DNA of 64,000 bases, from NCBI RefSeq assembly GCF_900105995.1, contig NZ_LT629785.1:3038001-3102000 (forward strand). Reading direction: 5' to 3'. The stretch comes from Pseudomonas pohangensis (lineage in GTDB: Bacteria > Pseudomonadota > Gammaproteobacteria > Pseudomonadales > Pseudomonadaceae). The notes below the pieces were generated by a model, which worked only from the letters and a program-made list of their open reading frames with translations, was not told where the DNA came from and ran no database searches. Each line of letters begins with the position of its first letter. The first letter of the stretch is position 1. The position numbers and the translations under genes are program-made. Below are positions 1 to 10,281 of the stretch, piece by piece.

Positions 1-1031
1 CAGAAAGCCCGCCGCTGATCGTCGGCCAGCATGTCGGCCAGCTGGTGGTCGAGGGCCGCCTGCTCGAACGGACTGGCCAGCACCCGTCCGCAATCGGCCT
101 CGGCAATATAGTGGGCGTAACCGCAGACATCGGTGACCAGTACCGGCAAACCGGAGACCAGCGCCTCGAGCAGCACGGTACCGGTGTTCTCGTTGTAGGC
201 CGGATGGATCAGCAGATCGGCACCGAGCAGGAAGCGCGGAATATCGCTGCGCCCCTTGAGAATATCGACCTGCGCGGAGACCCCGAGCGTCTTGGCCTGC
301 AGCTGGAACGGCCGCGGGTCGTCCTGACCGATGGCGATCAGCCGTGTGCGTTTTTTCAGCTCGCGCGGCAGCGCCGCCAGCGCCTTGAGGCTGCGGTCCA
401 GGCCCTTGGTCTTGAAGCCGGAACCGATCTGCACCAGCAGCAGGTCGTCATCCGCCAGCTTGAACTCGCGACGGAATTCAGCCCGAATTTCGGCGGCATT
501 GGCCGGTGCCCGGCGGTCCTGGGCGATACCCGGCGGCAGCAGGTGAAAGCGCTGCAGCGGGGTGTGGTAATGCTGCACGAACAGCGGTTGCTGCACTGCC
601 GAAATCATCAGGATCTCGGTGTTCGCATCGACGCCAAACACCGCCCGCTCGTAGTCGGCAAAGTGCTTGTAGCGACCCCAGCGTTTGTAGATCGGATTGC
701 GCAGGGTTTGCGCCTTGTCCTCGTAGCAACCGTCGGCGGCATAGTAGACATCCAGCCCGGGCATCTTGTTGAAACCGACCAGCCGGTCCACCGGATCACG
801 GGCCAGATCAGCTGCCAGCCAGGCAGTGAATTTTTCGTTGCGGCGGTGGTTGAACAGCGCCTTGACCGGCGCCACCCGCACATCGAAACCGGCCGGCACT
901 TCACCTTCCCAGATGGGCGTGTAAACGCGAATGGCATGCCCGCGTTGCTGGCATTCCAGGGCGATCCGCATGAAGTCGCGCTGCAAGCCGCCGTAGGGAA
1001 AGTACTTGTAGAGCACGAAGGCAAGTTGCAT
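1..1031 (-). CDS. waaG: LPS core heptose (I) alpha-1,3-glucosyltransferase WaaG, 3' end cut by window
   Basis: Translating the minus strand from the ATG at 1031 gives a protein starting MQLAFVLYKYFPYGGLQRDF and continuing open to the window edge (343 full codons). This is the GT-B glycosyltransferase family 4 enzyme that adds the first outer-core glucose to heptose I of lipopolysaccharide at the cytoplasmic face of the inner membrane. The N-terminal Rossmann half is followed by the donor-binding half, where GSGFKTKGLDRSLKAL and the family's E-x7-E type segment near HPAYNENTGTVLLEALVSGLPV can be seen. The C-terminus lies outside the window. It is followed upstream on the same strand by waaC and waaF, the usual core-biosynthesis order in Pseudomonas. 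The intervening 90 bp hold an inverted repeat. Confidence 0.95.
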   Translation of the reverse strand, partial: MQLAFVLYKYFPYGGLQRDFMRIALECQQRGHAIRVYTPIWEGEVPAGFDVRVAPVKALFNHRRNEKFTAWLAADLARDPVDRLVGFNKMPGLDVYYAADGCYEDKAQTLRNPIYKRWGRYKHFADYERAVFGVDANTEILMISAVQQPLFVQHYHTPLQRFHLLPPGIAQDRRAPANAAEIRAEFRREFKLADDDLLLVQIGSGFKTKGLDRSLKALAALPRELKKRTRLIAIGQDDPRPFQLQAKTLGVSAQVDILKGRSDIPRFLLGADLLIHPAYNENTGTVLLEALVSGLPVLVTDVCGYAHYIAEADCGRVLASPFEQAALDHQLADMLADDQRRAF

Positions 1032-1050
1032 CACGGCTTTCCAGTCAAGC

Positions 1051-1114
1051 GTAGGGTGGGCCTTGGCCCACCAACTGCGGCGTAAGCATACCGGTGGGCT
1101 GAAGCCCACCCTAC
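1051..1114. repeat. BIME-like inverted repeat between waaG and waaC
   Basis: The outer arms GTAGGGTGGGC (1051-1061) and GCCCACCCTAC (1104-1114) are perfect inverse complements. Each arm also forms its own small hairpin: GGTGGGCCTTGGCCCACC on the left and GGTGGGCTGAAGCCCACC on the right. The same core sequence recurs at 3170-3285 and 10191-10254, so this is a dispersed intergenic repeat and not a one-off terminator. It could still stall transcription or protect mRNA between waaC and waaG. Confidence 0.8.
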
Positions 1115-1122
1115 GAAAGCTG

Positions 1123-2124
1123 TCATGCATCCTCTCCAGCCAGCAGCAGTGCTTCCAGCTGCGTACCAACATGCTGTGCATCAAGCCCATCAAAGCACGA
1201 CTTGTTGCGGTCGCCGCTACCGGCACCCGGGCCACTGGCACACAGATGGATCTGGCCCTTGCCGTAGGCACCGACCTTGCCCGGCAGGGTCGGTCCATAC
1301 AGGGAGATGGTGGGCACATCCAGCGCGGCAGCCATGTGACCGAGGCCGGTGTCCACCGCCACGCAGGCGCGGGCACCGGCTATTACCTTGGCCACGCCGG
1401 CGAGATTCAGTTTCGGCAGCACGGCAACATGCTCCAGTCCTGCCGCAATACGTTCGGCGCGGGCCTGCTCTTCCGCGTTGCCCCAGGGCAGGCGGACTGC
1501 CCAGCCCAGTTCGTTGCAGCGCTCGGCCAGCGCACGCCACTCGTTCTCCGGCCAGTGCTTGCTCGGCCAGGTGGTACCGTGCAGGAACAGCAGGTAAGGC
1601 AATTCCGGCGCGTCCGCCATGCCGGCCCGATCCAGCCCATAGTCACCCAGACCTGCGGGCAAGGCATAACCCAGCGCGCGGGCGAACAGCTGGCGGACCC
1701 GCTGCAGCGCATGCTGGTCCTTGGGTACCGCATAGGTCCGGTCATAGAAGTGGCAGGCGATGGGTTCACGGGCCGAATCGCGGTCCAGCCCGGCCACCGG
1801 CGCCTGTACGTAACGGGTCAACCAGGCGCTCTTGAGCAGGCCCTGGGCATCAATCACCAGATCGTATCTGGTCTCGCGCAGACGCGCCTTGAAGCGCCGC
1901 CACTCACCGTCTCTGAAGGTTTGCAGGGGATGCTTGCGCCAACGGCGGATGGCCACCGGCAGCACCTGCGCCACCGCCGGATGCCAGGCCGGAATCTCGG
2001 CAAAGCCCTCTTCCACCACCCAGTCGAACTGGATGCCCGGAATCGCCAGTGCGGCATCGGTAAGCGCCGGCAAGGTATGAATGACATCGCCGAGCGACGA
2101 GGTCTTGATCAGCAGGACGCGCAA
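1123..2124 (-). CDS. waaC: LPS heptosyltransferase I (WaaC)
   Basis: GT9-family heptosyltransferase that adds the first L-glycero-D-manno-heptose to Kdo of the lipid A-Kdo acceptor, using ADP-heptose, on the cytoplasmic side of the inner membrane. The 333-residue protein starts (M)RVLLIKTSSLGDVIHTLPA, the hallmark N-terminus of the family, and has the GT9 signature region CVAVDTGLGHMAAALDVPTISLYG near residues 250-275. The start is taken as TTG at 2124, one base after the TAG of waaF: the reading frame upstream of it lies inside waaF and does not resemble the family. This tight junction indicates translational coupling with waaF. Confidence 0.93.
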   Translation of the reverse strand: MRVLLIKTSSLGDVIHTLPALTDAALAIPGIQFDWVVEEGFAEIPAWHPAVAQVLPVAIRRWRKHPLQTFRDGEWRRFKARLRETRYDLVIDAQGLLKSAWLTRYVQAPVAGLDRDSAREPIACHFYDRTYAVPKDQHALQRVRQLFARALGYALPAGLGDYGLDRAGMADAPELPYLLFLHGTTWPSKHWPENEWRALAERCNELGWAVRLPWGNAEEQARAERIAAGLEHVAVLPKLNLAGVAKVIAGARACVAVDTGLGHMAAALDVPTISLYGPTLPGKVGAYGKGQIHLCASGPGAGSGDRNKSCFDGLDAQHVGTQLEALLLAGEDA

Positions 2125-2125
2125 C

Positions 2126-3160
2126 CTAACGCACCTCGACCGGACTGCCGAGCAAACGCTCCAGTGCGTCAATCACCGGCCGCGGTTTCAGATCACGCAA
2201 ACAGTTGTAATGACCGAAGCGGCAGGTGCGCTCGAAGCACGGGCTGCACTCCAGGCCCAGGCGAACTATTTCCACCTGATCGGCCAGCGGCGGGGTGAAC
2301 TGCGGCGAAGTGGAACCGTACACCGCCACCAGCGGGCGATTCAGCGCCGCGGCGACATGCATCAGACCGGAGTCGTTGGACACCACGGCGCTGGCGCTGG
2401 ACAACAGGTCAATGGCTTCGGCCATCGAGGTCTGCCCGGCCAGATTCACACACTCCTCACGCAGACCGGGAATCAGCCGGCTGCGGATATCCTCACCGCC
2501 GGGCTGGTCGCTCTTCGAGCCGAACAACCAGACCTGCCAGCCCTGACGAATCTTCAGCTCGGCAACCTTGGCGTAATGCTCGGCCGGCCAGCGTTTCGCC
2601 TCGCCGAACTCGGCACCCGGGCAGAGGGCCAGCACAGGGTGCTGCAGACTCAGGCCGAATCTGGCCAGCGCCGCCTCCCGGCTGGCCGGATCGATCTGCA
2701 GCAGCGGCCGTGGATAAGGCTGCGCCAGTGCGGCTCCCGGCTCGAAGGCCAGTGCCATGAAGCGCTCGATCATCAGCGGGTAGCGGTCTTTATCCAGGCT
2801 GCGGATGTCATTCAGCAGACCGTAACGCATCTCGCCTTTCCAGCCGGTGCGTTTGGCAATGCCGGCAAAGAACGGTACCAGGGCGGATTTCAGTGAATTG
2901 GGCAGCAGGATTGCCTGATCGTACTGACCAGCCAGGCTTTTGCCGATCTTGCGCCGCGCCGCCAGATCCAGCACGCCATGCCCCAGCGGAAAGCTCAGGG
3001 CTGCCCGCACTTCGGGCATGCGCTCGAGAATCGGCCGGCTCCAGTCGGGCGCCAGCACATCGATGGCGCAGCCCGGATGGCGCTGTTGCAGACACTGGAA
3101 GAGTGTCTGCGCCATGACCATGTCGCCTACCCAGCTGGGTCCTACGATCAATATGTTCAT
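2126..3160 (-). CDS. waaF: LPS heptosyltransferase II (WaaF)
   Basis: GT9 heptosyltransferase that adds the second inner-core heptose. The 344-residue protein begins MNILIVGPSWVGDMVMAQTL, typical of WaaF, and carries the GT9 ADP-heptose-binding region LCPGAEFGEAKRWP in the middle and VVSNDSGLMHVAAALNRP near residue 265. It is the first of the waaF-waaC-waaG block as read on the minus strand. A long inverted repeat (3170-3285) lies just upstream of its start, between it and ilvE, so either the operon has its own promoter or ilvE transcripts must pass the repeat. Only a weak ribosome-binding site is visible (GGGTAAAGC before the ATG). Confidence 0.95.
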   Translation of the reverse strand: MNILIVGPSWVGDMVMAQTLFQCLQQRHPGCAIDVLAPDWSRPILERMPEVRAALSFPLGHGVLDLAARRKIGKSLAGQYDQAILLPNSLKSALVPFFAGIAKRTGWKGEMRYGLLNDIRSLDKDRYPLMIERFMALAFEPGAALAQPYPRPLLQIDPASREAALARFGLSLQHPVLALCPGAEFGEAKRWPAEHYAKVAELKIRQGWQVWLFGSKSDQPGGEDIRSRLIPGLREECVNLAGQTSMAEAIDLLSSASAVVSNDSGLMHVAAALNRPLVAVYGSTSPQFTPPLADQVEIVRLGLECSPCFERTCRFGHYNCLRDLKPRPVIDALERLLGSPVEVR

Positions 3161-3169
3161 GCTTTACCC

Positions 3170-3285
3170 GTAGGGTGGGTTAGTCGCATCAGCGGCGTAA
3201 CCCACCATGGATGTCGGCAGACATCCCTTTGGCCGCCCCTTCGGGCCGGATGGCGGGTTACGACCTGCGGTCTAACCCACCCTAC
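3170..3285. repeat. Long BIME-like inverted repeat between ilvE and waaF
   Basis: The 14-bp outer arms GTAGGGTGGGTTAG (3170-3183) and CTAACCCACCCTAC (3272-3285) are perfect inverse complements. Internal GTAACCCACC and GGCGGGTTAC copies mean that two smaller hairpins can form as well. It shares the GTAGGGTGGG core with the repeats at 1051-1114 and 10191-10254, but has TTAG/TAAC in place of the CTTCAG/CTGAAG variant. It fills almost the whole ilvE-waaF gap. Confidence 0.8.
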
Positions 3286-3287
3286 GC

Positions 3288-4211
3288 TTACTTGACCAGA
3301 GTGCGCCATTCCGCATGGCCGGCACTCTTGCCGTTGACCAGGTCGAAATAGGCCTTCTGCAGTTTCTCGGTCAGCGGACCACGGCGGCCGGCGCCGATCT
3401 GGCGACCGTCGACTTCACGAATCGGCGTGACTTCGGCAGCGGTGCCGGTAAAGAAGGCTTCATCGGCGATGTACACCTCGTCACGGGTGATGCGCTTCTC
3501 GACCACCTTGATGCCCAGCTCGTCGGCCAGCGTGAGGATGGTGTTGCGGGTAATGCCATTCAGGCAGGAGGTGACCTCCGGGGTGTAGACCACGCCATTG
3601 CGTACCAGGAAGATGTTCTCCCCCGAGCCTTCCGCTACGTAACCTTCGGTATCCAGCAGCATGGCCTCGTCGGCACCGCCGGAGATGGCTTCCTGCAATG
3701 CCAGCATCGAGTTGATGTAGTTGCCGTTGGCCTTGGCCCGGGTCATGGAGATATTCACATGGTGGCGGGTGAAGGAGCTGGTACGCACCTTGATGCCCTG
3801 CTCGAACGCTTCGTCGCCCATGTACGCGCCCCAGTACCAGGCCGCCACTATGACATGCACCTTGAGGCCGGCAGCGCGCAGGCCCATGGCCTCGGATCCG
3901 TAGAACACCATCGGCCGCAGGTAGGCGGTTTCCAGATTGTTCTCGCGCACCACTGCACGGTGGGCCTCGTTGATCTCTTCCTTGCTGAACGGCATCGGCA
4001 TATTCATGATGTGCGCCGAGTCGAACAGGCGGTCGGTATGCGCCTGCAAACGGAAAATCGCCGTACCTTCCGCCGTGTTGTAGGCACGCACGCCCTCGAA
4101 CACACCCATCCCGTAATGCAGGGTATGGGTCAGGACATGGGTGGTGGCATCGCGCCATGGCACCATTTTGCCGTCATACCAGATCACGCCATCACGATCG
4201 GCCATCGACAT
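3288..4211 (-). CDS. ilvE: Branched-chain amino acid aminotransferase (IlvE)
   Basis: Fold-type IV PLP aminotransferase that makes valine, leucine and isoleucine from their 2-oxo acids and glutamate. It has 307 residues, the normal length. Visible features are the N-terminal YGMGVFEGVRAY segment, the catalytic lysine in TRAKANGNY (about residue 160), and the C-terminal EGSGENIFLV and TGTAAEVTPI segments that bind the PLP phosphate. The first ATG (4211) is preceded by AAGGAG at a 9-nt spacing, so it is preferred over the second ATG two codons later. It lies 85 bp downstream of glnE on the same strand. Confidence 0.96.
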   Translation of the reverse strand: MSMADRDGVIWYDGKMVPWRDATTHVLTHTLHYGMGVFEGVRAYNTAEGTAIFRLQAHTDRLFDSAHIMNMPMPFSKEEINEAHRAVVRENNLETAYLRPMVFYGSEAMGLRAAGLKVHVIVAAWYWGAYMGDEAFEQGIKVRTSSFTRHHVNISMTRAKANGNYINSMLALQEAISGGADEAMLLDTEGYVAEGSGENIFLVRNGVVYTPEVTSCLNGITRNTILTLADELGIKVVEKRITRDEVYIADEAFFTGTAAEVTPIREVDGRQIGAGRRGPLTEKLQKAYFDLVNGKSAGHAEWRTLVK

Positions 4212-4296
4212 ATCAATCTGCTCCTTATCTGTTCGCTCAATTCAACAATTCGTTTACTGCCGCGCGCCCCGGTCAAACCTGCCGCCCGCGTCCAGC

Positions 4297-7227
4297 CTAC
4301 AACAACCCCAGCTCCCGCCAGACCCTCAGCACGGTACCCCGCTCGGCGGACAACTGGTCAGCGGCGACTTTGCCGGGCTGTTTCTGCAAGGCCTGCCGGT
4401 GGGCTACGGCGCGCAGCGCCCGGTAAGCGTCCTGCAACAGGCTGACATCCTCCAGCGGCAACAGATCCAGCTCGCCCAAGCCATCCAGAATGCGGATATT
4501 GTCGGTATAGCGTAGCAATTGCGGGTGCCTGTGCGACCAGGCCAAGACCGCGTATTGCACCATAAATTCAATATCGACGATACCGCCGGCGTCCTGCTTG
4601 AGATCGAAGCTCTGCCCGGCGTCGAAGGCGTTGACGGCTGTGCCGGCTGCCGTTTCGCGGGTGCCCAGGTTGTCGCGCATCTTCGCGCGCATTTCGGAAA
4701 CCTCTTCGCGCAGCTTGGGCAGATCGCGCTCACCACCCAGCACCCGGGCACGAATCGCCTCGAACCCCGCCGTCACCCGCGGACACCCGACCAGCACCCG
4801 CGCACGCACCAGGGCCTGATGCTCCCAGGTCCAGGCTTCGCTTTCCTGATAGCGCTCGAACGCCGCCAGCGAACTGACCAGCAGACCGGAAGCACCGGAA
4901 GGACGCAGGCGCATGTCCACTTCATACAGCGGCCCCGAAGTGGTCTGGGTGGTCAGCAGGTGAATGATGCGCTGCCCGAGCCTGGCGAAAAACTGAGCAC
5001 CATCGACCGGTTTGGCACCATCGGTTTCCGCCAGCGAATCGGCATCGTGAATGAACACCAGATCCAGATCAGAACCATGGCCGAGCTCGATACCACCAAC
5101 CTTGCCATACCCGACGACGATGAAATCCGGGTTGCACAGGCTGCCATCGACGCGCCGCGGCGTGCCGTGCCTGGCCACCATCTGCCGCCAGGCCAGCGCC
5201 AGCACCTGCTCGAGAATGGCTTCGGCAAGCCAGGTCAGATAGTCACTGACCTTCATCAGCGGCAAACTTCCGGCAATTTCCGAAGCGGCAACACGCAAGC
5301 GGTGCGCCAGCTTGAAATGCCGCAGCGCCTCCATTTCCTGCTCCAGGTCATCCTCGGGAATACGCGCCAGCCGCTCACGCAATTCGGCCGCCAGTTCGGG
5401 CGCCAGTGGCGGCTTGAACAGACGCCCCTCGTTGAGCAACTCATCGAGCAGTAACGGGTAGCGCGCAATCTGCTCGGAAATCCACGGGCTGGCCGCACAC
5501 AAGCGGATCAGCCGCTGCAGGGCGCCGGGATTTTCGCTAAGCAGTACCAGATAGGCCGAACGCCGCACAACCCGCTCCACCAGCGGCATCACCCGTTCCA
5601 GCACCCGGTCCGGATCATCGTGCTCTGCCGCCTGCACCAGCAGGCGCGGTATGAACGCATCCAGCCGCCCACGCCCCATGCGTTGCATGGCACGTACCTG
5701 CGGCCCGCGCTTGAGGTCAAGAATACGTTTGAAAGCCGCCTCGGCATTATCAAAACCGGCCTCGGCCAGTTGCTGAATGGCACTTTCCGGCTCCACCGCT
5801 TCTTCCCACAGCGGCAACCACTCCAGCCCGGCGGCCCCAGCGGCCTGCTCGTCTTCATCCTCGTCAGGATCGGCAATTACATGGCGGAAATGCCGGTCAA
5901 TGCGTGCGCGCCATTGCATCAGCTCCAGATGAAACTCACCCCAGCTGGCAAAGCCCAGCATGCAGGCGACGCGCGCCTGATCCAGCTCGTTATCCGGCAA
6001 CATCTGCGTCTGGCGGTCACCGATGGCCTGCAAGGCATGCTCGGTATAGCGCAGGAATTCGTAGCCCTGCCGCATGTCATCTACTGCTGTCGCCGGCATA
6101 TAACCCTGGGCTTGCAAGGTCCCCAGAACTTTCAGTAATGAGCGCTGCTGCAGGCTCAGGTCACGGCCACCATGAATCAGCTGGAAGACCTGGGCGATGA
6201 ATTCCACTTCACGAATGCCGCCGGCGCCGAGCTTGATGTTATCTGCCATGCCCTTGCGCCGTACCTCCTGCTGAATCAGCAGTTTCATGGCGCGCAGTGC
6301 CTCGATGGCGGAAAAATCCAGATAGCGGCGGTAAACAAACGGCCGCAGCATTTCCAGCAACTGCGCACCCGCCTGCTGGTCACCGGCAACCACCCGAGCC
6401 TTGATCATGGCGTAACGTTCCCAGTCACGACCCTGATCCTGGTAGTACTGTTCCAGCGCATTGAAGCTCAGCGCCAGCGCGCCGGCCGAACCGTACGGAC
6501 GCAAACGCATGTCGGTGCGGAACACGAAACCATCCACGGTGATCGCATCCAGCGCCTTGATCAGCCGCTGGCCCAAACGAATGAAGAATTCCTGGTTATC
6601 CAGCGTGCGCTTGACCCCCTCGGTTTCACCGCCCTCCGGGTAGCCGAAGATCAGATCGATATCCGAAGACAGGTTGAGCTCATGGGCGCCCAGCTTGCCC
6701 ATACCGAGGATCACCATATGTTGCGGCGTGCCCGTATGGCGACCGATTGGCGTGCCGAACTGGACAATGTGGCGCTGGTAGATCCACTGATAGGCCAGGT
6801 CGATGCAGGCATCGGCCATGTCCGACAGGTCGCGACAGGTTTCCACCAGCGTGGCCTGCCGGGTGACATCACGCCAGATGATGCGCAACTGCTGACGATT
6901 GCGGAAACGCCGCAGACGCCGTCCGAGATCGTCCTCGTCCGGGCAGTCGGCCAGACACGCCTGGAGCAGGCTGCGCATCTCGGCGTGCGCCAGTTCGCGC
7001 TGCAACAGGCCGGTGAACTGCTCGTCAAGTAACAGCTGCGGATCGCGCAGCAACTGCTCGGTTACAAAATCACTGGCGGCGGTAACCCGGCGGAAGTCTT
7101 CGCGAAACCCGACAGGCCAGGAATCTGCAGCTCCCTGCTCGGCCAGCGCACTGGCAAACTCCCTTTCAGCACGCCCGGCACATGCCTGCAATAGGTCTGG
7201 CAAAGGAGGCAGCAAAGGCAAACTCAT
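4297..7227 (-). CDS. glnE: Bifunctional glutamine synthetase adenylyltransferase/adenylyl-removing enzyme
   Basis: Adenylylates and de-adenylylates glutamine synthetase in response to PII and glutamine, and so links nitrogen status to GlnA activity. The 976-residue length is normal. Two nucleotidyltransferase domains are clear: GMGKLGAHELNLSSDIDLIF at residues 175-194 (adenylyl-removing half) and GYGKVGGIELGHGSDLDLVF near residue 700 (adenylylating half), each with the paired aspartates that bind metal. Each is followed by a GlnD/PII-uridylyltransferase-type helical region containing GGIREVEFIAQ or GGIVDIEFMVQ. It is transcribed divergently from aceE across about 250 bp. Confidence 0.97.
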   Translation of the reverse strand: MSLPLLPPLPDLLQACAGRAEREFASALAEQGAADSWPVGFREDFRRVTAASDFVTEQLLRDPQLLLDEQFTGLLQRELAHAEMRSLLQACLADCPDEDDLGRRLRRFRNRQQLRIIWRDVTRQATLVETCRDLSDMADACIDLAYQWIYQRHIVQFGTPIGRHTGTPQHMVILGMGKLGAHELNLSSDIDLIFGYPEGGETEGVKRTLDNQEFFIRLGQRLIKALDAITVDGFVFRTDMRLRPYGSAGALALSFNALEQYYQDQGRDWERYAMIKARVVAGDQQAGAQLLEMLRPFVYRRYLDFSAIEALRAMKLLIQQEVRRKGMADNIKLGAGGIREVEFIAQVFQLIHGGRDLSLQQRSLLKVLGTLQAQGYMPATAVDDMRQGYEFLRYTEHALQAIGDRQTQMLPDNELDQARVACMLGFASWGEFHLELMQWRARIDRHFRHVIADPDEDEDEQAAGAAGLEWLPLWEEAVEPESAIQQLAEAGFDNAEAAFKRILDLKRGPQVRAMQRMGRGRLDAFIPRLLVQAAEHDDPDRVLERVMPLVERVVRRSAYLVLLSENPGALQRLIRLCAASPWISEQIARYPLLLDELLNEGRLFKPPLAPELAAELRERLARIPEDDLEQEMEALRHFKLAHRLRVAASEIAGSLPLMKVSDYLTWLAEAILEQVLALAWRQMVARHGTPRRVDGSLCNPDFIVVGYGKVGGIELGHGSDLDLVFIHDADSLAETDGAKPVDGAQFFARLGQRIIHLLTTQTTSGPLYEVDMRLRPSGASGLLVSSLAAFERYQESEAWTWEHQALVRARVLVGCPRVTAGFEAIRARVLGGERDLPKLREEVSEMRAKMRDNLGTRETAAGTAVNAFDAGQSFDLKQDAGGIVDIEFMVQYAVLAWSHRHPQLLRYTDNIRILDGLGELDLLPLEDVSLLQDAYRALRAVAHRQALQKQPGKVAADQLSAERGTVLRVWRELGLL

Positions 7228-7305
7228 GGTCTATCCTTGATGAAAGCGGGCTGACTGGAAGGCAGATTCTACGGCTGCAACTGCAGCCTGATTACAGCAA
7301 ATCCC

Positions 7306-7322
7306 ATGTAGTAGTACTACAT
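7306..7322. promoter_or_regulatory. Perfect palindrome in glnE/aceE intergenic region (candidate operator 1)
   Basis: ATGTAGTAGTACTACAT is a perfect 8+1+8 dyad. The GTA-N-TAC core resembles the GTM-N-KAC consensus recognised by FadR-subfamily GntR repressors such as the PdhR/LldR group; that assignment is an inference. A second, related palindrome is centred 52 bp downstream. Confidence 0.6.
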
Positions 7323-7358
7323 AAGTAGACTATTCCAAACCAGCCCGGCAGGTTAATA

Positions 7359-7373
7359 TGTAGTAAAACTACA
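7359..7373. promoter_or_regulatory. Second related palindrome upstream of aceE (candidate operator 2)
   Basis: TGTAGTAAAACTACA is a dyad with 6-bp arms (TGTAGT/ACTACA) and a 3-bp centre. The arms match those of the palindrome at 7306-7322. The centres (7314 and 7366) are about five helical turns apart, so two dimers could bind on the same DNA face. It lies about 100 bp upstream of the aceE start, next to a TTAATAT stretch that could be a -10 element. Confidence 0.55.
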
Positions 7374-7474
7374 AAACGGAAAGCCGTCAGTAGTTCCCGA
7401 ATTCGCTGCTACTGCGTAACGCCGTGCAGCAACTGGTGACCGATTCTGGAAGCCTTTGAGCCTTGGAGCAAGCC

Positions 7475-10120
<2,646 letters not shown>

Positions 10121-10190
10121 GTCATGAAAACTGCATCGCTGATTTTTTCCTGGACTGCTGCACGGGTTAACTATTGCCGGTCTTTGTCTG

Positions 10191-10254
10191 AAGGGTGGGC
10201 TTCAGCCCACCAATGCCCACGCAGAGCGTCTCGGCGGGCTGAAGCCCACCCTGC
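10191..10254. repeat. BIME-like inverted repeat inside the aceE-aceF operon
   Basis: AAGGGTGGGCTTCAGCCCACC on the left is a hairpin, and CGGGCTGAAGCCCACCCTGC on the right is its near-inverse complement, so the two halves can also pair with each other. It belongs to the same family as the repeats at 1051-1114 and 3170-3285. It lies between the aceE stop and the aceF ribosome-binding site, where it could protect the upstream mRNA or adjust the E1:E2 ratio. Confidence 0.75.
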
Positions 10255-10281
10255 GTCCGCGCTTTGCCAAGGAGAAGGATT

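Noticed and set aside
45..1085. A plus-strand 346-codon open frame opposite waaG
   Set aside because: The minus-strand translation is an excellent WaaG; the plus-strand frame has no recognisable domain and a His/Gln/Arg-rich composition.
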